DNA of 64,000 nt from Trifolium pratense. Its lineage: Eukaryota > Streptophyta > Magnoliopsida > Fabales > Fabaceae. Location of the stretch: assembly GCF_020283565.1 (NCBI RefSeq), contig NC_060063.1, positions 45,158,856 to 45,222,855 on the forward strand. The letters run 5' to 3'. The notes beneath the pieces are model-generated. The model ran no database searches. It was not told where the DNA came from and saw nothing but the letters and a program-made list of their open reading frames with translations. This document shows, in pieces, positions 36,601 to 48,665 of the stretch. Within the stretch, counting starts at the first letter, position 1; every line of letters begins with the position of its first letter. The translations under genes and the position numbers were made by a program.

Positions 36601-39600
36601 GAAACACACTCGTAGTAACTTTCCCGATCGAGTCAATAAACGGGCTTCGTCCCCTTTTGCTTTAGTTCACTCCGATGTTTGGGGTCCATCTCGTACCATG
36701 TCTACTTTACAATCAAAATATTTTGTTACTTTTATTGATGATTTTTCTCGTTGTACCTGGATATTTTTAATGAAAAATAGATCCGAGTTATTTTCTATCT
36801 TTGAGCAGTTTTATCAAGAAATCAAAACTCAATTTGGTGTGTCTATTCGTACTTTAAGAAGTGATAACGCTCGTGAATATTTGTCACATCAATTTCAAAA
36901 TTTTATGGTTTCAAATGGTATTCTCCACCAAACATCATGTCCTCATACACCTCAACAAAATGGGGTGGCAGAACGCAAAAATCGGCATCTCATTGAAACC
37001 ACACGGACCCTACTTCTTCATGGTAATGTTCCATTTCGCTTTTGGGGGGATGCTGTCTTAACGGCATGTTACCTCATAAATCGCATGCCATCTTCTGTCC
37101 TTGATGGCAATATCCCTCATTCTGTTCTTTTTCCCAATTCCCATCTTCACCCGCTGCCTCCTCGTGTCTTCGGGTCCACATGTTTTGTTCACAATCTCTC
37201 CCCTGGACTCGACAAACTGTCCGCCCGATCACTAAAGTGCGTCTTTCTTGGTTATCATCGGTCACAAAAAGGTTATCGTTGTTATTCTCCTACATTACAA
37301 CGATACCTCGTATCGGCCGATGTTACCTTCTTTGAGTCTGTCCCATACTTTGAGCCAAATACCATGACTCATGAACCCCTTCAAGAAATTAATCTTGAAC
37401 CCATCCAAGAAGTTACCATTGTTCCTCTTGAGCCTTGTCCATCTGTCCCACCAGATACACCTCTGGTTGACCCTCCAGCTTCGAAACCACTACAAACATA
37501 TCAGCGTCGTCCACGACCCTCTGTTGTACCTATTCCAGAGGCTGTTGAAGACTCACCGCCAACGCCATCGCCGTCACCGGATCCGGTCCCGCAACCTGAG
37601 CCTAGTCTGCCCCCTGTAATCCGTAAAGGTAATCGTTCAACACGTAACCCGTCTCCACACTATATAGATTTGTGTTACAGTCGTCTTTCCCCTTTACATT
37701 ACACTTGCTTGTCATCTTTGTCGTCTGTTTCTATTCCTAAATCCACAGGTGAAGCATTATCCCACCCTGAGTGGAGGCAAGCAATGATTGACGAGATGTG
37801 TGCTCTCCAAAGCAGTGGTACTTGGGAACTGGTTCCTCTACCCCCTGGAAAGTCTTTGGTAGGTTGTCGTTGGATATATACGGTGAAGGTTGGCCCGGAT
37901 GGTAAGATTGATCGATTTAAGGCTCGCTTAGTGGCCAAAGGCTATACTCAGATTTTTGGGTTGGATTATAGCGACACTTTTTCACCTGTAGCCAAAATGG
38001 CCTCAGTTAGACTTTTTCTCTCCATTGCAGCCATTCAGCATTGGCCTCTCCATCAGCTTGACATTAAAAATGCATTTTTACATGGCGATCTTGAAGAGGA
38101 AGTGTATATGGAGCAACCACCTGGGTTTGTTGCTCAGGGGGAGTCATCTAATATGGTTTGTAGGTTACACAGGTCTCTTTATGGTCTTAAACAGTCTCCT
38201 CGAGCTTGGTTTGGCAGATTCAGTACTGTAGTCCAACAATTTGGCATGATTCGTAGTGAAGCTGACCATTCTGTTTTTTATCGTCACTCTGTTGAAGGAT
38301 GCATTTATCTGATTGTTTATGTAGATGATATTGTCATAACTGGTAGTGATCAGCAGGGAATACTTCAGTTAAAACAATATCTCTCGAATCAGTTTCAGAC
38401 TAAAGACCTTGGTAAACTCCGGTATTTTTTGGGCATTGAGGTAGCTCAATCTAAGGATGGTATTGTGATCTCACAACGAAAATATGCTATGGATATCCTT
38501 GAAGAAACATGTTTATTGAATGCAAAGCCTGTTGATACTCCTATGGATCCAAATGTCAAGCTTCTACCTAATCAGGGGGAGCCTCTCTCAGATTCAGGGA
38601 GATATAGGAGATTGGTTGGAAAATTGAATTATCTCACAGTCACTCGTCCAGACATTTCATTTGCACTCAGTGTTGTAAGTCAGTTCTTAAATTCTCCTTG
38701 CCAAGAACACATGGATGCTGTAATCCGGATTCTGAAATACATCAAAGGTGCTCCAGGAAAAGGTCTCATTTATGAAGATAGAGGTCATACTCAGATAGTT
38801 GGTTACTCAGATGCTGATTGGGCAGGCTCACCCATTGATAGACGATCAACTTCTGGGTATTGTGTACTTGTTGGAGGAAACTTGATATCTTGGAAGAGTA
38901 AGAAACAAAATGTAGTAGCAAGATCAAGTGCCGAGGCAGAATATAGAGCCATGGCACTAGTAACATGTGAGCTGATTTGGTTGAAACAGTTACTCAAAGA
39001 ACTTCAATTTCAAAATGTTAGACCAATGACACTTATCTGTGATAATCAGGCTGCACTGCACATTGCCTCAAACCCAGTTTTTCATGAGAGGACCAAACAT
39101 ATTGAGATAGACTGTCATTTTGTCAGAGAGAAGATCGAATCAGGCGACATTGTCACGAGCTTTGTCAATTCTAATGATCAATTGGCAGATGTCTTTACAA
39201 AATCACTGCGAGGTCCTAGAATCAACTACATATGTGGCAAGCTTGGTGCATTTGACTTATATGCTCCAGCTTGAGGGGGAGTGTTGATATTTAATATTAT
39301 TGTAAATATATTCTAGAGTATTCTTAGCATAGCATATTCCATAGTAATATTCCCTTGTAATTAATGCTCTTAGTATTATATAATGGAATGTCCGTGATGC
39401 TCAAATACACACGGTTTTCACCAATGCCTCTTGTGTTCTCTATTATTTTCTATTTCAATAGTATTTATAACTGGGAACATTCCTCACCTTACAAATCGGT
39501 CTTGTAAGGTTGAGTGAGATCTGACCCAAATTTTAAGAGGTATACTTGTTCTATTTCAAAACTTGATTGAGCATGATGGAAACAACAAGAAAATTACAAT

Positions 39601-42600
39601 CTTTTTACTTGCATCAATTAAATAACTTGGTCATTTCTCAAATATGAATACTTTGAAAATTGAAATATATTCGTGCAAAAAACAAACATTTTAATGTTGG
39701 CCATGTTGCATTTTCATTTGTAGAATGAAGATGGAGGGTGGGGACTGCACGTTGAGGGTCACAGTATCATGTTTTGTACTGTACTCAACTATATATGTAT
39801 GCGAATACTTGGAGTAGGTCCAAATGGAGGTAAAGAAAATGCTTGTGCTAGAGCAAGAAAATGGATTCATGATCATGGTGGTGTGACACATGTATCTTCA
39901 TGGGGGAAAATTTGGCTTTCGGTAACATTTTATCTAATGAATTAATTAATGTAAAATATAAATATGCATAAAATAGTATATGCCTATATGTGTTGGTAAT
40001 TTGATTGAATATTGAAACTGCAGATACTTGGTATCTTTGATTGGTGTGCATGCAACCCAATGCCCCCTGAGTTTTGGATGCTTCCCTCATTTCTTCTTAA
40101 GCATCCAGGTTGAACTAATTTGATTGAATATTTTTATTATTAGTGAATATAATTTTTTCATTATTAAATTGAGTGTTTATATTCTATCTCATTTTCTTTT
40201 TGGTACATATTCTATCTCATTTTTACCTTGTACTAAACACAGTCAAAATGTTGTGCTATTGTCGATTGGTATACATGCCTATGTCTTACTTGTATGGGAA
40301 GAGGTTTGTGGGTCCAATCACATCACTCATCTTAAAGTTGAGAGAAGAACTCCTTACTGAACCTTATGAAAGAGTTGATTGGAAAAAGGTTCGCCACCAA
40401 TGTGCTAAGGTGAGGGATATTATCTTTAGATAACCACAATGTGTGTATATATGCATAATCTTCTTTATCTTATGAGTGATAATTGTCCATTTTATATATT
40501 ATTACAGGAAGATCTTTACTACCCCCATCCTTCGATACAAGATCTAATATGGGATAGTTTATACATAGTCATGGAGCCAATAATGACTCGTTGGCCGTTT
40601 AACAAGTTGGTTAGAGAAAAAGCCCTCCAAAAAGTAATGAAGCATATCCACTATGAAGATGAGAATAGTCGATACATAACTATTGGATGTGTGAATAAGG
40701 TAGTTAATTATCATAATAGTAGTAATAAGAGTTTAATTTTATTGTCAATAAAACACGTGTGACTTTAGAAGTAGTTATAATTAAAGTGAAACTTTTTTAT
40801 TGATTTGATGATTATGATTGATTGATTAAAGAAATTTTACGCTAACAATGTATGAGTTAAATCATGATAACAATGTATGAGTGAAATATAAAACTCTTAT
40901 ATTAAAGGGGATTAATTCATTCACATGAAATAAAACTTTCCCCCCAGGTTTTGTGCACACTAGCTTGTTGGGTGGAAGATCCACACGGAGATGCTTTCAA
41001 GAAGCATCTTGCAAGGCTCCCGGATTTCTTGTGGGTTTCAGAAGATGGAATGACCCTGCATGTATAAATCATACTACCATATTTTAATACAAATTAATTA
41101 CTTGAGTATTATTACTATTATTACATAATCATCATATATAAATGCGCCTATTTATATAATGCAGAGTTTTGGTAGCCAAACATGGGATGCTAGTTTGATC
41201 ATTCAGGCTTTGCTTGCCAGTAACCTAAATGAGGATATTGGTGCAACACTTGCTAAAGGGCATGAATTCATCAAGAAATCTCAGGTGTGCTCAAGTTTAG
41301 CGATAAGATTATTACGTTACCTTCTTTAATTTAAGGAAAGTAAACTCCTCGAGGAACTATTAGTTTATCCACATCATAAATTCATTAGCCAAGTAAATGT
41401 TACCAAATGATTTCTTATTGGGCAATTATCTATTCCTCTGGTCTCAATTATAAGAAACAGTTACAAATTTTAAGGTGTATTTATTGTTTAAGATCATAGT
41501 TTTAAAATCCGGCTTTGACTGGCCAATCAGACCTGTCCAACCAGGAACCAATGATATGACCGGCTCGGTCCAAGCATTGGAGCGACCATGCCATTGTAAT
41601 GTAGAAACTGTTGTGAACCCGAGTGGAACAACCAATCTTTGGAAAACCCTGTGAATTTGGTTTTTGGAACTAAACCATTTCTTGTAAATGGTGGGAACAA
41701 TTTACCATTCATAAGTTATGTTTTGTGGTGCAGTTCTTATATAGGAGAAGAGGAGAGTGTAAGTGAGTAGTTTTTTAATGTGGGACTTCAATAGTATAGT
41801 TTGAGAAAGTTTTATAAGTGTGAGATTTATATGCGTTGAACATAACTAAATAGCCAACTTTGAGTAATAATATGACATTTAAAACAACTTTATTTACCTT
41901 CATGTTATCCGTAAGAAATTATAGACATTGTTTCTAGCTTTCAAATGATCTAATTTTTATATTAAAATGATATTTATAACTCAAGATAGTCACAAAAGTA
42001 GTTAATCTACTAATCTAGCAATAAATTCAATATCACACTCTGAATTTGTAGTAGAGTTTTTACTATGCTAGAGGTCGAATTTGTTTTTTTTTTTTTTTTT
42101 TAATAAACACTAGATTTGTAGATATTTTTATTAGCTTTCAAATAATATAAAGAACACCTTATTTGGGCAAGAATAACTCAAGATATGATATTTTCTTTGA
42201 GCATTACTCAACATATATTTTATAGGTATGAAATTTGTGTCATGTAAATTTTGAATTTTTTTACTAATAGATATCAGATCATGTGGTTTAATTAGTAATC
42301 TTCAGGTCTTACCAATGATCCAGTGCTCTTTGACTGGGTTGATGAATAGTTCGGTTTTTAAAACATTGTTTAAAATATTTTTCTATATTAGTAAGAGTAT
42401 TTAATGTCCCACAATTTTCAATTTCCCATGCATGATTATACCTTTGAAAAACATTAAAAAATTACAATAATAAATGAAGCTGAATAGGACTACCGGGAAA
42501 AATTGTATTACTGTATTAACTATAACTTGTACAATTACATTATTCCAACTTTATGTGACATTTATCATGCAAAGGTTGTGTTCATTATACTATTGTACAA

Positions 42601-45600
42601 TTTGTGTGCTACTATTCGATTTAGGTTAGGGACAACCCTTCAGGAGATTTTAAGAGCATGTATCGTCATATCTCTAAAGGGTCCTGGACCTTCTCTGATC
42701 AAGATCATGGATGGCAAGTTTCTGATTGCACGGCAGAAAGTTTAAAGGTAACTAACTACATAGGTCAGCGTTGTCTACTTTTATAATCACAAACAAAATA
42801 TTGTTGATTAATTTTTTACTTGTTTAGTGTTGTCTGCTTTTGTCAATGTTGCCTCGGGAGATTGTGGGGGAAAAGATGGAACCTGAAAGGTTATATGATT
42901 CAGTCAATTTCCTATTGTCACTTCAGGCAAGTATACTATGTATTTACTACTTTTCATTCTTTTGTATGTCCTTTTCTTTAAAAAATAATAATAAAATAGT
43001 ATTACTTACTTGTCATTTGTAAAGTTTACAGTGAGTTTGGATTGACTTACTTTTGAGCTTATGTAAACACTTATACAAATAAATAAGTTTTTATGTATTA
43101 TTTATAAGTTTCTTAAGGTATTTTATGAAATAATAGCTTATGAAGATACAATTTTTACTAGCTAGAACTTATGAATTAACATAAAAGCTTATTTATTTGC
43201 ATAAGCTATTTTTCATAAGCTCAAAAATAAGCTAATCCAATCAAGCCCTTAAAGCTTTTGTCAGAAATATTTTTAACTACTTATTGTAAAAAAAGAAATA
43301 AGTAAAATGAGATAATAAACAGTCATACTACAAATGATGAACAAATCGTACTTAATGCAGAATTTTCAAAGTAAACAATCCCAAAAGACACAAATTAGAA
43401 AAGTGATCAAATTCACTCAACTTCCGGATCAATAGCAGAAATAACATTAAAACGATGAGAAGCAAAAGTAATACCTTCCACCATGCGCTAAACTTTGAAT
43501 TTCACATCAGTAATAGTAATAGAGGTTGGAGTATTCATGAAAATCATAAATTCCAAGGTCTAATAAGAATCAACGAAAAGTCAAAAGTATGTTATACAAT
43601 CTATTTTTTGCAGTAAAGTCCATTTGCCTAATCTAAGGTCAACCAAAAGTCAGAGGTTGCATTGCACATAGAGTACTTTGATAATTAATGTTCAATTTTC
43701 TTATGCTACATGATTTACTTTTGACGCATTGTTGCAGGGTAAAAAGGGTGGCTTACCAGTTTGGGAGCCATCAGAAGCTGTAGAATGGTTGGAAGTAAGT
43801 ATTATGATATTAAATTAATAATGAACAAGTGATTAGAATACTTTGTTAAACCTCTTACATCAATTGTTCTGTATGTGAATGAATATCAATCTACTATCTC
43901 TTCATTTCAAAATAATATATACACCATATGAATTAATTAGATTTGTTATTAATTTTCAGCTACTCAATCCCATAGAATTTTTTGAGGAAACTATAGTTGA
44001 GCTTGAATATGTTGAATGCACCGCATCAGCAATTCAAGCATTGGTTTTGTTTAAAAAATTATATCCCGAGCATAGAAAGAAAGAGGTAGAGAATTTCATT
44101 GCAAATGCAGTTCGATTCCTTGAAGATAAACAAACAAGTGATGGTTCATGGTATGGAAATTGGGGAATTTACTTCACTTATGCTTCTTGGTTTGCACTTG
44201 GTGCTCTAGTGGCTGCTGGCAAGACCTATGAAAATTGTGCCGCCATTCGCAAAGCTGTTAAATTTTTGCTTACAATACAAAGAGAGGATGGTGGGTGGGG
44301 AGAGAGTCATCTTTCATGCTCAAAAAAGGTTTGTCGTTGAATTGCTATTATCTACTAATTAATTAACTAAAACATATTGCATGGAGTATTTTCAAAATGA
44401 ATCAAAATAATATTATTTAGAACATATTTTAAAATATTTGGCACAAATAATAGATATTTGGATCTCTTATATTTTGTTCAGGCACTCAATCTCTAGCCAG
44501 AGCATATAAAAACATGTTAGGAGAATTAATCCCTTAAATTGATATCAATCATGCATTGGGATACCTTGACATTGTGTATTATTTATGAGGAGTAAATTAG
44601 AATGAAAATAATGCAATGCAGATATATGTACCTCTTGAAGGAAGCCATTCAAATATTGTACAGACAGCATGGGCTCTTATGGGTTTAATTCATACCGGCC
44701 AGGTATCTTCACTTTATCGCAAATTAAAATTCAAATGCTTAGTTACCACCCACGTGAATCGTAAAATAAGACTACTTTCTATGTACAGGTAGAGAGAGAC
44801 CCCACTCCTCTTCATCGTGCTGTAAAATTGATCATCAATTTCCAACAAGAAGAGGGTGATTGGCCGCAACAGGTGCATATCAATCATTTGACATTGATAT
44901 CATGGCTTTTTATATATTTATGCTTAACTCAGTATAGGAAAAATTAGTTGGGCTTAATAACCTAGGACAAGTTACTTGCAAAAGCTAATTGGGAACAACT
45001 TTTTCTTTATCTATTTTTCTGAAAAACTAAACATGTAGCAAGTGCAAGCGAACCCCCTGAAGACATGCCCAAAAACCACTTTTATGAAGAGAACTTCGTA
45101 CAATCCACCAGTTGCTCAACTGTCAAAACCTTGTTACCCAAGCCAGAAAATGTCAAGCTAATGTCAGACAGTGTTTCAGTTGGGAACCAATTCCAAAGGA
45201 ATTAAACCGAGAATAATCGGAAAAGGTAAGGTAACATGGCCAACTCCCACCCTAGCCATACCACACTTGAAGGAACAAGTTGTAGGTAACAAAAAGATCA
45301 TGAGCTGACTCCTGAGCAGTGCCACAAAAAACATGTCAAACTTTCAGCATCCGTTATAATCTGATGACAGAAGATATTTTGGCGAGTAGGAGCCCTATCT
45401 AAAAGGAGTTGCCAGGAGAAAACAATGAGTTTAGTTGGGGCCCAATATTCCAAACACAAGAATCCTGAATACTGACTTAGTGACTTGATAGGGAATTTAC
45501 CCAAGCTCATCTGTCCTCATCCAGAGATAGAGGAATTGCCCCAACCATAGTACCTAAATCCACCAGCACCACCAGTTCATGTTCCCAATCATAGAGAGCC

Positions 45601-46080
45601 CTCCTTCACATAAACTCCCAAACTCATCTGTCACCAACTCATTGAAATTCCCCGCAACCCCTCTTGTTTGTTTGAAACAAGGAATAACCTTAGGGAAGCA
45701 ATCTCTCATGGCAAGTTTCGCAACCCAAAGATCATTTATAGTACTTCCTTCGGTCTTTTTTATAAGAAACAATTCATTTTTTAGGTTCATTGAATAATTT
45801 ATTTATCTAAAAAGTGAATTGTTTCTTAGAGGGACACTAGGGAGTGTAAATTTTGTGATTGTAAAAAGAAATGCACTTATTTTTTTGAGTAAAAAAAGCA
45901 TGTACATATTATTTATTATTTTTATATCGCTAATTATATTTTAATTTGTCATAACAGGAAATCACAGGAGTATTCATGAAAAATTGCATGCTGCATTATG
46001 CACTGTTTAGGGATATATTTCCAATGTGGGCTCTAGCTGAATATCGTAGACGGATTATGTTGACTTCTACTGCAGTTTAA
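27639..46080 (+). CDS. oxidosqualene cyclase (triterpene synthase), beta-amyrin-synthase clade with MLCYCR motif
   Basis: Sixteen exons: 27639-27839, 30158-30343, 33850-33939, 39724-39921, 40024-40108, 40243-40409, 40508-40699, 40948-41061, 41165-41284, 42625-42747, 42828-42926, 43738-43794, 43960-44328, 44622-44702, 44789-44872 and 45958-46080. They give 2289 nt and 762 residues with no stop, the usual size. The enzyme cyclises 2,3-oxidosqualene at the ER membrane. Visible: [13 protein letters not shown] at the start, QW motifs NEDGGWGL and REDGGWGES, and SDCTAE with catalytic Asp485. The product-steering motif reads MLCYCR (Leu257) where beta-amyrin synthases have Trp. FGSQTWD carries Thr for the usual Glu. 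The overall sequence is of beta-amyrin-synthase type, so the product may differ from beta-amyrin. Intron 11 has a GC donor. Intron 3 holds a sense-oriented copia element. Confidence 0.9.
28355..29400. mobile_element. Tourist-like (PIF/Harbinger) element, copy 2, in cyclase intron 1
   Basis: It starts GGGCCCGTTTGGTGCACAGG and ends in the inverse 'gcgtaccaaacggaccc', flanked by TAA on both sides (28352-28354 and 29401-29403). It has the same termini and subterminal 'tatcctatcc' repeats as the element at 10,918-11,821, with a different interior. A long T tract near 28,045 lies outside it. Confidence 0.8.
29740..29935. repeat. GTGTCCG/ACACCGAC-rich repeat in cyclase intron 1
   Basis: Dense, partly palindromic 'gtgtccgtg' and 'accgacaccgacac' words. 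Similar wording occurs around 19,925-20,165 in the CPN60 gene. It is probably a dispersed small element, with termini not resolved. Confidence 0.4.
30344..33849. other. cyclase intron 2, degenerate transposon-like filling
   Basis: A 3.5-kb intron. 31,090-31,450 is GC-richer than its surroundings and reads like a leader. 32,050-32,220 carries the 'caccttacaagtcagttttgtagggttg' type repeat. 32,500-33,130 has purine-rich sequence like a decayed retroelement. No conserved protein domain could be read. Confidence 0.35.
33643..33677 (+). mobile_element. minimal poly(A) retroposed insertion, 15-bp direct repeat
   Basis: AAGATATTAGAAATT occurs at 33628-33642 and again at 33663-33677. Between are CGGTGTC and an A13 run. 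It lies in cyclase intron 2, plus orientation. Confidence 0.65.
33990..34403. repeat. left part of an older dispersed repeat split by the copia element
   Basis: Contains 'cctcaccttacatgctggttttg' and 'gagagtcgcacattgaatg'. The sequence resumes directly after the copia element at 39,466 ('ataactgggaacattcctcaccttacaaatcggtcttgtaagg', to about 39,540). Removing the retrotransposon and one GTATT rejoins the repeat, so insertion was nested. Confidence 0.55.
34404..34582 (+). repeat. 5' LTR of the copia element
   Basis: 179 bp, TGTTGATATT ... TTTCAATA, reads identical to the 3' LTR. Confidence 0.93.
35099..39274 (+). pseudogene. copia gag-pol polyprotein with one in-frame stop
   Basis: The frame opens at ATG 35099 and is interrupted by TAG at 35171-35173. 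It then stays open to the stop at 39272-39274; the first ATG after the TAG is at 35318 (1318 codons). Domain order from that ATG: gag with zinc knuckle [14 protein letters not shown] (about residue 182), protease [10 protein letters not shown] (about 268), integrase zinc region HAQLGHP ... CESCQLGK (from about 395) and DDE core ([25 protein letters not shown]), reverse transcriptase with [11 protein letters not shown] (about 1000) and RNase H with [17 protein letters not shown] (about 1165). The order protease-integrase-RT-RNase H defines copia. All domains after the stop look intact. The leader 34,596-35,098 is unusually GC-rich. Confidence 0.9.
39282..39460 (+). repeat. 3' LTR of the copia element
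   Basis: 179 bp, preceded by the polypurine tract and followed by target duplication GTATT. Confidence 0.93.
41495..42368. mobile_element. non-autonomous hAT element in cyclase intron 9
   Basis: The termini CATAGTTTTAAAA and the inverse of CAATGTTTTAAAA are followed by CCGG/CCGA words. The 8-bp flanks are TTTAAGAT (41487-41494) and TTTAAAAT (42369-42376), one mismatch. There is no transposase inside. A related end begins at 63,580. Confidence 0.7.
43030..43250. mobile_element. MITE of the 'agcttatgcaaata' family, copy 4, in cyclase intron 11
   Basis: The left end 'gtgagtttggattgactta' is mirrored by 'gctaatccaatcaagccc'. The interior repeats 'ataagcttatttatttgcataagct' in inverse. Confidence 0.65.
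45000..45800 (-). pseudogene. LINE remnant: reverse-transcriptase zinc-binding (zf-RVT) region, in cyclase intron 15
   Basis: Minus-strand frame 45510-45298 reads [20 protein letters not shown], then [10 protein letters not shown] and [12 protein letters not shown], which is the zf-RVT domain found downstream of reverse transcriptase in plant LINEs. A second open piece (45790-45554) lies just upstream in another frame. The parts are broken and antisense to the cyclase. Confidence 0.6.
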
Positions 46081-48469
46081 AAACGAAGTGCTGCGCACAA
46101 AAGGAAAAGCCATATCAATAAAGAATCAGGTAAACTCAGGAACAACTTTGAAAAATTCAAAGGAAGATGAAAGGAGGGAACCAACCCAATGTGCAGACCA
46201 AAAAGAGGCCAATGCTATTTTTCTTATCAATTATTTCCATTGGTCAGAACTTGAACCTATTAGGCCATAACAATGAGGGTTGTGTGAATTTATGGAATTT
46301 CAAGAAATTAGTACATTGTTGTATTTAGATTGGCTAATGTTGGTCTTAATTTAGATAGGCTCACCTTGTGGAATGATATCCCTTTTGTTATTAAAGATAA
46401 CTTTGAATCTAACAGGCTTGGTAAACCCTTCTATAGGGTTGTACTTAGTTAGGGAGGTTTTGGTCTAGTCCCCCTCCTTTTTTTTTTTTGTATCTCAATC
46501 CTCATCTATCTATTTATATATCTTTTGAGGCAGTAGCACTTTGCTACTCCTCTTTTTTTTTTTTTAAAAAAAAAAAAAAAAACATGCAATTTTACAAACT
46601 AGATTTCTCTCGTTGGAACTTATATGCTTGCTCAAGCATTCTTATCTTGAGTCCTCTATAGTCTTTATGGCCGGAGCTCTGTTGCAGGAAGAACATCAAT
46701 TATTGCTCAAGGAAAACTTCAGAGGGATGCATGGCAATATATATTCTCAGGGAAAACCTTCTTAGAGAGTAGTAACATCAATGCTAATTTTTATTTACGA
46801 AGGAACAGATGCAAAGTTAATGATATATATGGATAAATACGAGTAAATTACACATAAATTTAAGCGCAAAGAATTTAAAATGTCAAAATTCAAAGATACT
46901 TGCTTTCCAAAGAGAATTCCTTTCCTTGTTCTTTCCTAGGGGTCTTAAATTTTTGCCTAAAACTTCAGATGTTTTGAGTGGGATGTGTTTCCATCAAAGT
47001 GTTTGGCCATCAACTTTTTGTCCTAAAAATCTAGTTGATTTTTCTGTGCCATAAAAAAATGTGTGATACTAACTTGGTTTTTCTGTCTGTCCAATATATA
47101 TAATAATATATTGTTACATATCTCTTTCTGGACCTTTGCTCCAGAAAGAGATAATTATTCTATTCACTCTCCTATAATACACCAAAACAGGATATTCATG
47201 ACAATTTAATAAGAACAATATAATTTAAAAAAAAAAAACACTTAAATCTAGCTTATAAACAATGTCAGAAGGATCTTAGATTAGAAAAGTGATAACAATT
47301 TTGTAACTACCAAACTAAATTTCAACCAATTATTGTTATCTTGCAATGCAAGTAACAAAACAATACAATCTTAATTCTCATTTCAATATGAATTATGTTC
47401 AATACACCCCCTTAATTCATGTTGGACAATTCTTTAATTCCTATCAAATCCCTCAGCCTCTTGAATACTTCCACTTGCACACTCTAGAATCTGTATAGCC
47501 CGTCAATTTGCATTTTTTTTTTACCTTCATCTAAAGTTGAAATAGAATTCCACTATCAATTCCTTTTAAGATATCTCAGTACCCTCTTTGTTGCAGTAAG
47601 GTGAGATACATTAGGTCTTTCCATGAATCTACTCACAATACCAACACTATAAGCAAGGTCAAACCAATGTTGCAGAGATACCTCAATGATCCTATAAGTC
47701 TTATGAACACTGTTGGATCAACATCATCTTCTTCATTCTTTGTTAATTGAAATCTTGGTTCAGAAGGTGTGACTGCTAAGTTGCAATTTTCAATTGCAAA
47801 CCTCTTCAATATTTCACTAGCATACTTCTTCTAATGTATCATGATGCTCTATAGCACTTGTGAAATTCAATCCCTAGAAAATATGCCAAATGGCCAATGC
47901 CTCTCATTTCAAATTCCTTCATAATTTGCCTTTTGAATTGACCGATGTGACTCTCATTGCTTCCGGTCGGTTATTAACAAGTCATCAACATATAAACACA
48001 GGATAATCACACCTTTGCAACTATCCTTTTTTACTATTTTTTTTTACTATCAAATTTACTAAATTACCCAAAATATCCCTAATCAAATTTCTAACTTTTT
48101 TATTAAAAAATATATACGGACCATTATTTGTCACCGATACATAAAAAATTGGATAAATATTTGTCGTTGATAATTTATTCATTTAATAAGTTTTACAAGA
48201 AATAACGCAATAGTTTCACTTATATTTTAACAATATTATATAACAAATTTTTAAATATTTTATTCTAAATAAAGTTTTACTTTAATATAATGACAAACTT
48301 AAATATTGAATAAAAGTCAATTACATGCACGAGTCTTTTAACTAGTTCACCTTAAAAAAGGTGAAATTCTAATCAATAGACTACTTGACAAAAAATGTCC
48401 TTTTACATTTATTAACTAACTAAACAAGTGATTTTATCAAATACATTAATTAACTTATCGACTATGGAC
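46081..48469. other. cyclase 3' flank and intergenic DNA with decayed elements
   Basis: 46,301-46,600 ends in T-rich and A-rich tracts like a retroposon tail. 46,620-47,430 shows nothing recognisable. A copia reverse-transcriptase remnant follows (listed separately). Confidence 0.35.
47440..48015 (-). pseudogene. decayed Ty1/copia reverse transcriptase fragment
   Basis: Minus-strand reading gives LYVDDLLIT near 47,970. After a frameshift it continues GSNESHIGQFKRQ, MKEFEMRG and GHLAYFLGIEF, which is the copia reverse transcriptase core around the catalytic YVDD. Several stops and frameshifts follow. It is much older than the element in the cyclase and of a different sublineage by wording. 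Confidence 0.7.
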
Positions 48470-48665
48470 CCATTTGTATTAGCTTATTTTTGAGTTTATT
48501 CAAACAACTTATGCAAATAAATAAATTTGTATGTATTATTATAAGTTAGTTTATAATAAAACAGTGTATAAAAATACAATTTTCACTAATAAAAATTTAT
48601 AAAATAACATAAAACTTAATCTATATTGTATAAGTTATTTGCATAAACCGAAAAATAAGCTAATC
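48470..48665. mobile_element. MITE of the 'agcttatgcaaata' family, copy 5
   Basis: 'ggacccatttgtattagctta' at the left and 'aaataagctaat' at the right, with interior 'caaacaacttatgcaaataaa'. The right end is degraded. Confidence 0.55.

Larger units (their letters stand above)
34404..39460 (+). mobile_element. Ty1/copia LTR retrotransposon in cyclase intron 3
   Basis: A 5,057-bp element with 179-bp LTRs at 34404-34582 and 39282-39460 that read as identical base for base. The 5-bp target duplication is GTATT (34399-34403 and 39461-39465). The primer-binding site TGGTATCTAGAGC (34583-34595) abuts the 5' LTR, as for initiator tRNA-Met priming with one extra base. The polypurine tract GAGGGGGAG (39273-39281) abuts the 3' LTR. 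The LTR ends are TGTTGA ... TCAATA, so the usual terminal CA is TA in both. The element lies in the same orientation as the host gene. Identical LTRs mean a very recent insertion. Confidence 0.95.

Noticed and set aside
38766..38997. Minus-strand open frames within the copia element
   Set aside because: Antisense shadows of the reverse transcriptase/RNase H coding region.
42081..42125. Another possible poly(T) insertion with direct repeats
   Set aside because: The flanking words (gaatttgt / agatttgt) match over only about six bases.
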